Part shown: positions 1 through 9,045 of the stretch, piece after piece
Position numbering within the stretch: position 1 is the stretch's first letter
How the letters are laid out: each line of letters begins with the position of its first letter
DNA from: Chryseobacterium sp.
GTDB taxonomy: Bacteria > Bacteroidota > Bacteroidia > Flavobacteriales > Weeksellaceae
Reading direction: 5' to 3'
DNA length: 49,476 nucleotides
Assembly: GCF_022712095.1 (NCBI RefSeq)
Contig: NZ_JALAHD010000319.1
Location: 1-49,476, forward strand
Notes under the pieces: generated by a model
What the model was told of the DNA's origin: nothing
What the model saw: the letters and a program-made list of their open reading frames with translations, nothing else
Databases searched by the model: none
Made by a program: the position numbers and the translations under genes

Positions 1-204
1 AACATAGGTAATGAGAATTCCAGACTGTTGTTCCTGCCATAAAGAGTAGTTTTTTGCTGAAAAAGTTGAAAAGGGAGTAGAATTCCTATCGGAAAGGAAT
101 TGATATTCCTTAGCTTCTAAATATAATCGGAATCAGATACCAAGCAATGCTTCCTTCCCTACTTCCTATAAAAATATATAACAGATCTTTTATGATTATA
201 GCTA

Positions 205-234
205 TAAAAAAGAAACGCACCCTTAGGTGCGTTC
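205..234 (-). terminator. Rho-independent terminator of trxB
   Basis: An 8-bp perfect stem (AACGCACC at 214-221 with GGTGCGTT at 226-233) with a four-base loop is followed, read on the minus strand, by a U-rich tract (A-run at 205-211). It lies 24 bases beyond the trxB stop codon. Confidence 0.85.
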
Positions 235-257
235 AGTATGTTTTATTATTTCCTTAA

Positions 258-1199
258 TTAATGTAACTCAGCCAGATACTTTTCAGCATCCATAGCAGCC
301 ATACAACCGCTTCCTGCAGCTGTGATCGCCTGGCGATAGATATGATCCTGCACATCTCCTGCCGCAAAAACTCCCGGAAGGTTCGTTCTTGAAGATCCTT
401 TCTCAGTTAAGATATATCCATTTTCATCAAGGTTAATCTGCCCTACGAAAATATCAGTATTTGGTTTATGCCCGATAGCAATAAAAATTCCATGCACATC
501 TATAGTAGAGGTCTCCTGAGTCTGGTTATTAATAACAACTGCTCTTTCCACAAGGTTATTTTCTCCTTCGATACCCACTAGTTCATGGTGGAACTTCACT
601 TCAATATTCGGAGTATTGTTAACTCTGTGGATCATGGCCTTGGAAGCTCTGAACTCATCTCTTCTTACGAGCATTGTCACTTTATTACATAATTTAGCCA
701 GATAAGTAGCTTCTTCAGCAGCCGTATCTCCTGCCCCTACTACTGCAACATCTTTTCCTTTATAGAAAAATCCGTCACAGGTAGCACATGCAGAAACTCC
801 TCCTCCATTATATTTTTTTTCATCGTCCAATCCTAAATATTTAGCAGTCGCTCCTGTAGAAATGATCACTGATTTTGCTAAAATTTCTTTACTTCCTGCA
901 TATAATTTATGTACACCTCCTACTTCTTTGGAAAACTCAACTTTGGTAATCATCTCGTAGTGAACTTTCGTATCAAATCTTTCTGCCTGCTTTTGCAAAT
1001 CCATCATAAGTTCAGGACCTGTAATACCGTTGGGATACCCCGGGAAGTTATCTACTTCCGTAGTGGTTGTTAACTGTCCACCGGGCTCCAGACCTGTATA
1101 CAATTCAGGTTTTAAGTCTGCTCTTGCTGCATAAATTGCCGCTGTAAAACCAGAAGGTCCGGATCCAACTATTACACAATCTAAAATATTTTGCTCCAT
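258..1199 (-). CDS. trxB: Thioredoxin-disulfide reductase
   Basis: This cytoplasmic FAD enzyme uses NADPH to reduce thioredoxin. The 313-residue protein has the usual length. It shows the N-terminal FAD-binding GSGPSG motif (residues 12-17), the redox-active CATC pair (Cys138 and Cys141) followed by DG, and the NADPH-binding GAGDTA motif directly after it (about 155-160). The C-terminal GVFAAGDV segment is the second conserved FAD site. The gene stands alone, with its own terminator downstream and a hydrolase gene in the same direction 135 bases upstream. Nothing is unusual about it. Confidence 0.97.
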   Translation of the reverse strand: MEQNILDCVIVGSGPSGFTAAIYAARADLKPELYTGLEPGGQLTTTTEVDNFPGYPNGITGPELMMDLQKQAERFDTKVHYEMITKVEFSKEVGGVHKLYAGSKEILAKSVIISTGATAKYLGLDDEKKYNGGGVSACATCDGFFYKGKDVAVVGAGDTAAEEATYLAKLCNKVTMLVRRDEFRASKAMIHRVNNTPNIEVKFHHELVGIEGENNLVERAVVINNQTQETSTIDVHGIFIAIGHKPNTDIFVGQINLDENGYILTEKGSSRTNLPGVFAAGDVQDHIYRQAITAAGSGCMAAMDAEKYLAELH

Positions 1200-1334
1200 A
1201 ACTATATATTATTCAAAAAGATTATCATTTATTAGGTCCGCTAATTTCGTAATTTTAAGTGTTTATTGAAAGTTATTTTAATGATACTTGTCAATAAGAG
1301 ATATGTAAATTGTCAATTAATACAAATTAAACTA

Positions 1335-2225
1335 CTATTCCTGTAATAACCATTCAAGTAATTCAGACTGTTCCACAAGATTCCAGGAATGAGGATTTTT
1401 CTTTCCATCAGTATTCACTCCTCTGTTTTCAGTTTCTATATACTCGGTTTTCCTGCTTCCCAGATCTGTTAAAGATTGATTCACTTTTTTAAGCATAAAA
1501 GCGTTAAGATCTTCATATCTCCTATTCTTATTTTTCAGCTGCCATTCCAGAGAAGGTTCACAATAAAACCTGGTTTTGATGTCCTTTAAATACCGAATAT
1601 TTTCAACAGAATTGCAGGAAATCAGATAAGGAGAATATTGTTTATATTTTTCCAGATCCAGATTAGGGTTTCCTAATTTTTCCCCAAGCAATGCCGTCAG
1701 AAACTTTCCTTCTTCCACAGCTTCTTTATTTACATTTCTGGCAATGTCTTTCTTTGCATCATTATATAATTTTTCCAAATCAATGGGAGAATCTACTACA
1801 AATAATCCTCTGGGCTGAATCTGATTCTTAGTTTCAAGTAAGAAATTGGCAATCAGAAGTGCCACATTTCCACCACTGGAAAAGCCCCCGATATAAATAT
1901 TTTCTTTCAGAACTTTATTCTGATCGAGTATCGTATTTAAAGCTTCTGAATATTCTCTTTTTTCAGCTTTTGTCAAAAATAACTTTTGATTATAGTCGAG
2001 AAGTAAAGTTGTAATTCCTTTCTTTTCAATGCCTTTTAAAAAACGGGCTTCTGTTCTCGTGTATTCACTGTTGCAGGGAAAACAAGGAAATAAAACAAGT
2101 ACAGCTTTTTGATTTTCAGCTTTATTCAATTTGTATTGATTACCTTTCACCGAAGCACTTTGCTGTTGTTGAGCAGTACAATTCAATGAAAATAAGGATA
2201 ATATAATCAGTACAATACTTTTCAT
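1335..2225 (-). CDS. Exported alpha/beta-hydrolase-like protein, possible lipoprotein
   Basis: The 296-residue protein starts with a hydrophobic signal sequence that ends in LNC followed by TAQQQ. Cys16 could be lipidated, although the lipobox is not canonical, so cleavage by signal peptidase I is also possible. A GFSSGG nucleophile elbow (Ser116 as candidate nucleophile) and a preceding hydrophobic strand with the LVLFPCFPC segment suggest a serine hydrolase of the alpha/beta fold. A His near the C-terminus (in NPHSWNL) could complete the triad. The substrate is unknown. It lies 11 bases from holA and probably upstream of it in the same transcript only by chance of orientation. Confidence 0.7.
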   Translation of the reverse strand: MKSIVLIILSLFSLNCTAQQQQSASVKGNQYKLNKAENQKAVLVLFPCFPCNSEYTRTEARFLKGIEKKGITTLLLDYNQKLFLTKAEKREYSEALNTILDQNKVLKENIYIGGFSSGGNVALLIANFLLETKNQIQPRGLFVVDSPIDLEKLYNDAKKDIARNVNKEAVEEGKFLTALLGEKLGNPNLDLEKYKQYSPYLISCNSVENIRYLKDIKTRFYCEPSLEWQLKNKNRRYEDLNAFMLKKVNQSLTDLGSRKTEYIETENRGVNTDGKKNPHSWNLVEQSELLEWLLQE

Positions 2226-2236
2226 ATACCTGTTCT

Positions 2237-3274
2237 TTAGACTTTCATTTTAATCTTATCTACATTGATAATCTTATAAACCAGTTCTTTGATCAGTTCT
2301 GCCTCTCCCATATTAACAGCTCCCAGCCCTTTTCCTTTCATGTCAAACTCTCTTAAAATAGAGATAACCCTGGTGGCATGTTTTAAAGGATATAATCTTG
2401 CTGTTTCTGCATAATCTTTAATAAAATACGGATTAATTCCCATTTGCGAAGCAATGGTTTGCGGAGGCTGTCCCATCATGGTCTGATAAATAATAACATT
2501 GGAAAAATAATTGTACAAACTCGCCAGCATCATAACGAAGGGATTATTCTTAGGGTTTTTACCCATATAATAGGCAATCTTAAAAGCTGTATTGGAATTT
2601 TTTGCTCCTAAAGCTTTCTGAAGTTCAAATACATTATATTCCTTACTGATTCCTATATGGTTTTCAATAATCGCTCCATCCAGGATTTCCCCTTCTTTAA
2701 GAATGATTTTCAGCTTATTCAGCTCATTGGAAATTCTTGAAAGGTCATTTCCCATATATTCTGCAAGAAGATGGGAAATATTAGGAGCTGTTTTTATATT
2801 AAGTGATGTACATTCATCAGCAATCCATTTAGGAAGATTATTATCCTTTATAGATTCACTGAGAAAAAGGAATTTTCCTTTATCCAATGCTTTGGTAACC
2901 TTTTTTCTGCTGTCTAGTTTTTTATGCTTGTGAGCAAAAACCAATACGGTGGAAGGTACCGGATTTTCAGCATAGGCTTCAAGCTGCCTGCCTTCTTCCT
3001 CATTCAGCCTTAAGTCCTGTGCTTCCTTCACAATAATCACCTGCTTGTCCCCCATCATAGGAAACTGTCTTGCCAATGAAAGAATCTCCGGATAAGAAGT
3101 GTCTTTTCCGTATACTACAGTCTGATTAAAAGCTTTTTCATCTTCTTCGAGAAAATCATGTTCCAGAGCTTTTACTGCTACATCGATAAAATAAGCTTCG
3201 TCACCATGGAAAAAATAAATAGGTAAAACTTCTTTATTTTTAATATTTTTGAGGATTAAATCTAATTCTTTCAT
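2237..3274 (-). CDS. holA: DNA polymerase III subunit delta
   Basis: Delta is the clamp-loader subunit that opens the beta sliding clamp during replication. The 345-residue protein has the family length and typical opening (KNKEVLPIYFFHGDEAYFID), the SRISNELNKL segment of the AAA-like region, and the helical C-terminal domain with NPFVMMLASLYNYFS. The start codon lies only 6 bp from that of the divergent gene at 3281, so the promoter must overlap the neighbour's coding region. Confidence 0.93.
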   Translation of the reverse strand: MKELDLILKNIKNKEVLPIYFFHGDEAYFIDVAVKALEHDFLEEDEKAFNQTVVYGKDTSYPEILSLARQFPMMGDKQVIIVKEAQDLRLNEEEGRQLEAYAENPVPSTVLVFAHKHKKLDSRKKVTKALDKGKFLFLSESIKDNNLPKWIADECTSLNIKTAPNISHLLAEYMGNDLSRISNELNKLKIILKEGEILDGAIIENHIGISKEYNVFELQKALGAKNSNTAFKIAYYMGKNPKNNPFVMMLASLYNYFSNVIIYQTMMGQPPQTIASQMGINPYFIKDYAETARLYPLKHATRVISILREFDMKGKGLGAVNMGEAELIKELVYKIINVDKIKMKV

Positions 3275-3280
3275 TTTCTA

Positions 3281-3712
3281 ATGGAACTTCTAAAACTCAA
3301 TTTTCAGGATTCTTTTGATTTTAAATTCAGGAAGGACAAAGATAAGTTTTTTATTTATGATATGATTCGTAAAACTTACCTTTTGCTTACTCCCGAAGAA
3401 TGGGTAAGACAGCATTGGGTCCACCATTTCATGACCATAAAAGGCTATTCCGCCTCTGCTTTGATTACTGAAAAAAAGATTGTTCTTAATGGATTAACGA
3501 AAAGGATTGACCTGCTTGTAACGGAGAAAACAGAGCCTAAAATATTGGTAGAATGCAAAGCTCCTCAAATCAAATTATCTGAAAAGACATTTGAGCAGAC
3601 GGCAAGATATAATTCAATCATCCAAGCAGAACAGATTATCCTTACCAATGGTGTTCAGCATATTTTTGCTACTTTCTCAGAAAACACTTATCATTTTCAT
3701 CAGTCTCTATAA
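3281..3712 (+). CDS. HsdR N-terminal-domain (PD-(D/E)XK-like) protein
   Basis: This 143-residue protein resembles the stand-alone version of the type I restriction enzyme R-subunit N-terminal domain found next to holA in Flavobacteriia. Visible nuclease-like residues are the Asp in RIDLLV and the ECKAP motif (Glu-x-Lys), spaced as in the PD-(D/E)XK fold. There is no helicase domain, and no hsdM or hsdS nearby, so a restriction role is unlikely. Its function is not known. The divergent arrangement with holA, with 6 bp between start codons, suggests a conserved pair, perhaps linked to DNA metabolism. Confidence 0.8.
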   Translation: MELLKLNFQDSFDFKFRKDKDKFFIYDMIRKTYLLLTPEEWVRQHWVHHFMTIKGYSASALITEKKIVLNGLTKRIDLLVTEKTEPKILVECKAPQIKLSEKTFEQTARYNSIIQAEQIILTNGVQHIFATFSENTYHFHQSL

Positions 3713-3774
3713 ATCACGTATATATTAAGTTCAATTACCGTATATACCTGTTTTATTTTAATGATCCTAGGTCC

Positions 3775-3782
3775 TAGCTTTG
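3775..3782 (+). promoter_or_regulatory. Candidate -7 box upstream of the nhaC-like gene
   Basis: TAGCTTTG matches the Bacteroidota -7 consensus TAnnTTTG and lies 57 bases before the start codon of the antiporter gene. No clear -33 TTG is seen at the right spacing. Confidence 0.35.
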
Positions 3783-3839
3783 TATTTTATACCCATAAGC
3801 CCGATCTTTGCGATTATAATACACAAATAAGATCCATTT

Positions 3840-5135
3840 ATGAAAAAGAATAGTATTCTCACTATACTTCCTTTATTAATATTCGTCATCTTTTTTCTGG
3901 GATGCGGAATTTATTATCAGGATTTTTATGCTGTTCCCTCCCCTATTGCAGCTGTAGTAGGAATCGTGGCCGCATTTATACTTCTGAAAGGAAATCTGGA
4001 TGAAAAAACTGATATTTTTCTCAAAGGCTGTGGAGATGGGAAAATTCTTACGATGTGTATCATTTATCTTCTGGCGGGAGCGTTTGCAATGGTTTCTAAA
4101 GCAAGCAGCAGTGTGGATAGTATCGTAAACTTAGGAATAGCCTATATTTCACCTGATTTCTTCCCGGTCGGAATATTTATCATGGCTTCCTTTTTATCTT
4201 TCGCGTCAGGAACATCCGTAGGATCTATTGTTACGCTAGGCCCTATCATTATTGAACTGGCAGAAAAAACCAATTCTCCTTTGGGATTAATAGGAGCGTC
4301 TCTCCTCGCCGGATCTATGTTTGGGGATAACCTATCCGTTATTTCCGATACAACCATTGCTGCAACCCAAAGTATGGGCTGCGAAATGAAAGATAAATTC
4401 CGGGAAAACTTTAAACTTGCTTTTCCTGCAGCAATCATTACGATCGCCATTCTTATTTTTGCAGGATTTCAATCAGAGGGTTCAGCCGCCATTTTACTTG
4501 AAACAGAAAACTATAATCTCCTTTTAATTCTCCCTTATTTACTTGTAATTCTGCTTTCAATTACAGGAGTAAATGTTTTTGTATCATTGTTTTCAGGAAT
4601 TATCTTTTCAGGAATATTAGGCCTGATCTATGGAAAATTCGATGGAATGGGCTTGGCTAAACATACTTATGAAGGGTTTACGAGTATGACAGAAATCTTT
4701 TTACTGTCTTTATTAACAGGAGGATTAGCTGCTATGGTAGAACATGCCGGAGGAATTAATTATATCATGAAAAAAATTAATGGTATCATTTCATCTAAAA
4801 GATCTGCTTCTCTCGGAATCGGTGGATTAGTCGGCGTTGCCAATCTTTGCGTGGCTAATAATACCATTGCTATTTTGATTTCGGGTAAAATTGCTAAAAA
4901 GATTACAGATCAATATCAGCTGAGACCACAAGCCAGTGCATCCGTTCTTGATATTTTTGCCTGTTATGTTCAGGGGCTTATTCCGTATGGAGCACAGGTT
5001 TTAATTCTTATTTCATTGAGCAGATTCAAAATCCAGTATATTGATCTGTTCCTTCATTCCTATTATCTCCACCTACTGATAGTGATTACGCTGCTTTACA
5101 TCGTATTCAATAAAAATCTGAAAACTTCGGAATAA
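3840..5135 (+). CDS. Na+/H+ antiporter, NhaC family
   Basis: This is an integral membrane protein of 431 residues with about ten to twelve hydrophobic segments. The conserved NhaC-type stretches are visible: SFASGTSVGSI, the GSMFGDNLSVISDTTIAATQ segment carrying acidic residues within the membrane, and VANNTIAILISG in the C-terminal half. It is likely to exchange sodium (or another cation or organic ion) for protons at the inner membrane. Members of the family sometimes carry malate/lactate instead, so the substrate is uncertain. It appears to be a single-gene unit. Confidence 0.85.
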   Translation: MKKNSILTILPLLIFVIFFLGCGIYYQDFYAVPSPIAAVVGIVAAFILLKGNLDEKTDIFLKGCGDGKILTMCIIYLLAGAFAMVSKASSSVDSIVNLGIAYISPDFFPVGIFIMASFLSFASGTSVGSIVTLGPIIIELAEKTNSPLGLIGASLLAGSMFGDNLSVISDTTIAATQSMGCEMKDKFRENFKLAFPAAIITIAILIFAGFQSEGSAAILLETENYNLLLILPYLLVILLSITGVNVFVSLFSGIIFSGILGLIYGKFDGMGLAKHTYEGFTSMTEIFLLSLLTGGLAAMVEHAGGINYIMKKINGIISSKRSASLGIGGLVGVANLCVANNTIAILISGKIAKKITDQYQLRPQASASVLDIFACYVQGLIPYGAQVLILISLSRFKIQYIDLFLHSYYLHLLIVITLLYIVFNKNLKTSE

Positions 5136-5286
5136 TCATTTTTCATAACACATTCTTATCATCCGTTCCTATTTTTCATTAAATTAGTTGAAAATTTATA
5201 TTTTCTGTCAGATAATATAATTTTCAGTCTGAAGTTAACAAGCTTCATGATTAGAACTATGAAAAATAAATCATTAAATAAATAAT

Positions 5287-6030
5287 ATGTTACGTTCAAT
5301 CTTATTAACCACTTTGTTTATGGCATCAGGCAGCCTTTTCAGTCAGAAATTATCCAGTGTATCCTATCAGGACGGCACTCAGAAACTCAATGGATTGGTT
5401 ACTTCCAATGCAGGAAAAAAATTACCGGGAGTCATTATTCTGCCCGCATGGAAAGGTATTGATGAGGAAGCTAAAACAGCAGCTACAGAACTTGAAAAAC
5501 AAGGCTATATTGCATTTATCGCCGACATTTACGGTGAGGGGAATATTCCTTCTGATAATGCATCTGCGATGAAAAATTCAGGATATTACAAAGAAAATTA
5601 TGAAGCATATCAAAAGCGTATTTTGCTGGCATTGGAACAGCTTAAGAAAAAGGGGGCTGTAGCTGATAAAATAGCAGTTATCGGGTACTGCTTCGGAGGA
5701 ACCGGAGCCTTGGAATCTGCAAGGGGAAGTCTTCCTGTTGCGGGTGTAGTTTCCATTCATGGAAGTTTAGCCAAAGATCCTAAAAGAGCTAACGGACCTA
5801 TTGCTACGAAAATTCTGGTAGAACATCCGGCAGATGATCAGAGTGTTTCTAAAGAGGATTATGATAATCTGATTAAAGAAATGAATGCAGGAAATGCAGA
5901 TTGGCAGATTATTACGTATGCACATTCAAAGCATACTTTTACAGATCCCAAATCTGCGGATTATAATGAGGTTATGGCTAAAAGAGCCTGGAATCATACA
6001 CTGATGTTTTTAAAAGAAATTTTGAAATAG
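5287..6030 (+). CDS. Secreted dienelactone hydrolase family protein
   Basis: The 247-residue protein has an N-terminal signal peptide ending near FSQ, so it should be periplasmic. The fold is that of dienelactone hydrolases: VIILPAWKGI near the N-terminus, the nucleophile elbow GYCFGG with Cys as the nucleophile (as in true dienelactone hydrolases), and a C-terminal HTFTDP segment with the catalytic His. An acidic residue in PADDQ would finish the triad. The natural substrate cannot be told from the sequence. A strong terminator follows. Confidence 0.88.
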   Translation: MLRSILLTTLFMASGSLFSQKLSSVSYQDGTQKLNGLVTSNAGKKLPGVIILPAWKGIDEEAKTAATELEKQGYIAFIADIYGEGNIPSDNASAMKNSGYYKENYEAYQKRILLALEQLKKKGAVADKIAVIGYCFGGTGALESARGSLPVAGVVSIHGSLAKDPKRANGPIATKILVEHPADDQSVSKEDYDNLIKEMNAGNADWQIITYAHSKHTFTDPKSADYNEVMAKRAWNHTLMFLKEILK

Positions 6031-6041
6031 AATATTTTTAG

Positions 6042-6078
6042 TAAGTAGTCTTCGATAATCTTAGGCTACTTATTTTTT
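6042..6078 (+). terminator. Terminator of the dienelactone hydrolase gene
   Basis: TAAGTAG (6042-6048) pairs with CTACTTA (6066-6072), and six T follow at once. It lies just downstream of the gene ending at 6030. The remaining bases up to 6266 show no feature I can support. Confidence 0.65.
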
Positions 6079-6266
6079 ATATCGTAATATATTGGGGTTT
6101 ATATCAATATTGAGTTACTGCACCTTCGGGAATCTCAGAACATTGCTTTTTCCTAAACCTATCAATGAAATCTTAATTATTTTGGTCATTTGAAACTATA
6201 TATTCCCTTTACCCTGGAGTTCTGGAAGGGTATGCTTACTTTTATTTCTGAAAATAGTACAAAAAA

Positions 6267-6641
6267 TTACTTTTCGTCTTCTCTGTTGACTAAATCCATA
6301 GAGAAAGCGGGAAGACAAATAGCAACATATTCACAGGATTCTTCAAAAGGGTTACTATAGCGTATCCTCGCTCCCTTTTCAATTAAAATACTTTGTCCTT
6401 TTTCAAGGGTTACCAACTCACCATCTATTTCAAACTGCTTTTTACCTGATATAATTAGGGTAAATTCATCAAACTCAGGGGTCTGATGTGGCTCACTCCA
6501 GTTAGGAGGTGCTACCATATGGGCAATGGAAATATTGGAATGTTGTGTGGTATTTCCCCAATGCTCTTCTATAAGCTTCCCATCCGTAGTAGGAACTACA
6601 AAAGGTGATTTCTGAATTTTATATTTTTTCATTTCAGCCAA
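6267..6641 (-). CDS. Cupin domain protein
   Basis: This 124-residue single-domain protein has cupin motif 1 (SEPHQTPEFDEFTLIISG, with His and Glu residues typical of metal binding) and a motif-2 region around KGQSILIEKGARIRY. No catalytic activity can be assigned. The start codon overlaps the end of the upstream acetyltransferase gene by 13 bases, which implies translational coupling. Confidence 0.8.
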   Translation of the reverse strand: MAEMKKYKIQKSPFVVPTTDGKLIEEHWGNTTQHSNISIAHMVAPPNWSEPHQTPEFDEFTLIISGKKQFEIDGELVTLEKGQSILIEKGARIRYSNPFEESCEYVAICLPAFSMDLVNREDEK

Positions 6642-7159
6642 TTTTCTTTTTTAATTTCATATACAAAATTAGTCCGTGAAGGTTCACCAAAATAAGCAAT
6701 TTCCTGCTCGTCAATTTTCTCAGCTCCCAATCTGCCTATAGCAATCTGTGAACGGATGTTGTTTTTCCCTACATGAAAATATACTTTATCTACAAATTGC
6801 AGTATATAATCAAGCATCAGCTTCTTTACCTGAGGATTGATTCCTTTTCCCCATGATCCTGTACCATAGAAGGTATATCCTATAAAAATGCTGTTGTCTT
6901 TTTCATCAAAATCATAATAACGGCTGCTTCCCAGAACCTCCCCGGTCGATTTATCTATAATTTTAAAAGCTCCTTTACTTTCCATTGCACCTTTAAAGAA
7001 GTTTTTAAAAACATCTCTTTTATAGCGGTCATTATTAGGATGTTGTTCCCAAACCTTAGGATTGGAAGCCACTTCGTATAAAGATTCAAAATCCCCTTGC
7101 TGTAAGGGGATTAATTGATAATCTTTATTTTCAAGAATAGTTTGAACCGAAAAATTCAT
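6629..7159 (-). CDS. GNAT-family N-acetyltransferase
   Basis: The 176-residue protein matches the RimJ/RimL type of acetyltransferase (Acetyltransf_3): opening LIPLQQGDFESLYEVASNPKVW-like region, the central IGYTFYGTGSWGKGINPQVKKL acetyl-CoA-binding stretch, and a C-terminal GRLGAEKIDEQE strand. Its substrate (protein N-terminus or small molecule) is unknown. It lies 2 bases after the DUF2911 gene and overlaps the cupin gene, so the three are probably co-transcribed. Confidence 0.87.
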   Translation of the reverse strand: MNFSVQTILENKDYQLIPLQQGDFESLYEVASNPKVWEQHPNNDRYKRDVFKNFFKGAMESKGAFKIIDKSTGEVLGSSRYYDFDEKDNSIFIGYTFYGTGSWGKGINPQVKKLMLDYILQFVDKVYFHVGKNNIRSQIAIGRLGAEKIDEQEIAYFGEPSRTNFVYEIKKENWLK

Positions 7160-7161
7160 TA

Positions 7162-7767
7162 CTAACTTTTAGATTTATTTGCGTCAGATTCTATTTTCTT
7201 AATCTCCTTCAATTTATCAGAGATTTTTATTACTGTATCCAATTTTGCCGGTTTTAAAGGAACTTCTGCTTCCAAATGATCCCATTTAAGAACGAGATTA
7301 GCTGAGTTTTCATCAGTAGGATTTAAAGTAATTTCAAACCATTCCTGCTTATCCTCTAACGGGTGAACAGGCACTGTCACGTCTACTACATCCTGTTTAG
7401 CATCATAAGTAAATGATCCCCACTGTTGGAAATCTTTATTCAGAATAACCTTCCATTCTTTTTCAGAAGGTACAATAAATAATCCGTAAGTACCTGCCGG
7501 TACCACTTTACCTCCAAAATTTACAGATTGTCCGAAAGTGATTTTAGTAGATGAATTCGCACCTGCTCTCCATACCTGACCGTAGGGAACCAATTCTCCA
7601 AAGATCTTACGCCCTTTTACACCCGGCCTTCCATAGTCAATGGATATTTTAGACATTGAAAACTGTTGTTCCACTTTCTGACGCGGGCTTGCCGCAGGCA
7701 CTGAATAATCCTGTGCAAAACTTAAAGCTGATACTGATATACAAGCAATAATTAATAACTTTTTCAC
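7162..7767 (-). CDS. Exported DUF2911 family protein
   Basis: The 201-residue protein begins with a clear signal peptide (cleavage likely after SFAQ) and carries the DUF2911 landmarks: VEQQFSMSKISIDYGRPGVKGR, VPYGQVWRAGAN, and VPAGTYGLFIVPSEKEW. The family is common in Bacteroidota, is predicted to be periplasmic, and has no established function. The basic, helical C-terminal tail (about 30 residues) is variable in the family. Confidence 0.88.
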   Translation of the reverse strand: MKKLLIIACISVSALSFAQDYSVPAASPRQKVEQQFSMSKISIDYGRPGVKGRKIFGELVPYGQVWRAGANSSTKITFGQSVNFGGKVVPAGTYGLFIVPSEKEWKVILNKDFQQWGSFTYDAKQDVVDVTVPVHPLEDKQEWFEITLNPTDENSANLVLKWDHLEAEVPLKPAKLDTVIKISDKLKEIKKIESDANKSKS

Positions 7768-7861
7768 GTGATAAATTTTTGTTTAAAAGTACAAAATCTA
7801 AACAAAATAATCTATCTGATCTTCGAAATTTCTAATTGTTTAACTCCTTCTTATAAAAATT

Positions 7862-8410
7862 CTAAACACTTTTTAACACCTTCTTAACTTGCTCAATATG
7901 CCTTATCTGATGATAAATAATAAAGCGTAAAGTATCTCCTAATTTCAGCTTAACGAATTTGGAGATGCTAATACTCGTCTTCGTCTTTTCAAGATTAATG
8001 CTTTTTGCTTTATCCAGTAGACTGAGTAGCTGTTGCTGTTGCCTGATAAATTCATTCAGTACTTCTTTATCGAGTTTGCTATGAATTGGATTCATTGCTT
8101 TAAATGTTTTCATTGTATTTAATTTTTCTTTTGGCAACATAGATTTTGCAAAATAATCGCCTAGCCATCCTGGCGAAAATGTAGTTGATGGCGACGTTTT
8201 TGAAGATCGGATCCTTGTACCTATTTCAGGAATATAAAAATCACCGTAAAGATTAAGATGTTTAATACACTCAAGAGCGCTCCAGCTTTCTCCTGTCATT
8301 CTGAAATTGAGCTCCCCATCTGATTTTTGCAAGAGCATTTCTACATACTGGATTTGACCTTGTATGATATCCTTTAAATCTGAAATTAATTGTGAAGTAG
8401 AAATTTTCAT
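7862..8410 (-). CDS. DinB-like / damage-inducible-type four-helix protein
   Basis: The 182-residue protein has the DinB_2/YfiT-like layout: an N-terminal helix, SGESWSALECIKHLNLYGDFY-type helix with the first metal-ligand His, and a C-terminal FIIYHQIRHIEQVKKVL segment with the HQxRHIEQ pattern that carries further ligands. The family contains metal-dependent thiol S-transferases, but most members are uncharacterised. It is a neighbour of a Crp-like regulator read in the same direction. Confidence 0.82.
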   Translation of the reverse strand: MKISTSQLISDLKDIIQGQIQYVEMLLQKSDGELNFRMTGESWSALECIKHLNLYGDFYIPEIGTRIRSSKTSPSTTFSPGWLGDYFAKSMLPKEKLNTMKTFKAMNPIHSKLDKEVLNEFIRQQQQLLSLLDKAKSINLEKTKTSISISKFVKLKLGDTLRFIIYHQIRHIEQVKKVLKSV

Positions 8411-8467
8411 TGAATTTTTTATTTACACAAATTTCCATGTTTCATAATTAGTAAATATTGATTGAAC

Positions 8468-9001
8468 TCAAGATTTTTTTAATCTGGATAAAGTTTCAGG
8501 ACTCATCCTAAGATAATTGGCGATATATTTATTAGGGACTTCCTGAAATAGTATTGGGCTTCTTTTCAATACTCTTTCAAAGCGTTCTTTTGGCGAATTG
8601 ATCAACAGATCTTTTTCCCTTTCAATCTGTTGTAAAACAAGATCCTCCAATATGAAGGTCCATAACCTCAAATGTTCATCACTCGATTGGATAAAATCAT
8701 AGAAAGCCTTCTTTGAAGCTATTTTGACCGTCGTCTTTTTAATGGCCTGGATATAGAATTCTGATGGCTTTTCTGATAAAAATGAATCTAAAGAGACGAT
8801 AATATTATCCTTGTATCCAAAACGGATGATCCGCTCTTCATCTTCATCCATGATAAAAGTGCGAACACTCCCCTCTTCCACAAAATAAACATTGGTATCG
8901 GTCTCTCCTTTTATTTTTAGAAACTGATACCGCTGAATGGTTTTTTGGGTTTGAAAAAGATCAGCATCAACCAGTGTTTGGATAATATTTACAGAACTCA
9001 T
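8468..9001 (-). CDS. Crp/Fnr-family transcriptional regulator
   Basis: The 177-residue protein has an N-terminal cyclic-nucleotide-binding-type beta-roll (VYFVEEGSVRTFIMDEDEE followed by FGYKDNIIVSLDSF) and a C-terminal helix-turn-helix whose recognition part is ANYLRMSPETLSRLKK. It is short for the Crp superfamily, but proteins of this size are usual in Bacteroidota. No FeS-type cysteines are seen, so it is not an Fnr oxygen sensor. The ligand and targets are unknown; the adjacent DinB-like gene is one candidate. Confidence 0.85.
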   Translation of the reverse strand: MSSVNIIQTLVDADLFQTQKTIQRYQFLKIKGETDTNVYFVEEGSVRTFIMDEDEERIIRFGYKDNIIVSLDSFLSEKPSEFYIQAIKKTTVKIASKKAFYDFIQSSDEHLRLWTFILEDLVLQQIEREKDLLINSPKERFERVLKRSPILFQEVPNKYIANYLRMSPETLSRLKKS

Positions 9002-9045
9002 AAATTCAAAACTTTCGTTTATTGCAATCTATAAATTTAAATAAA

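Noticed and set aside
1..204. Possible C-terminal end of a plus-strand gene in the first 42 bases, and small inverted repeats near 80-111
   Set aside because: The open frame is only 13 codons to a TAA, too short to judge at the window edge. The AGGAAT/ATTCCT pairs are short and overlapping.
3281..3712. Truncated type I restriction system
   Set aside because: No helicase part, methylase or specificity subunit is nearby, and the 143-residue form has its own start and stop; it looks like a stand-alone protein, not a fragment.
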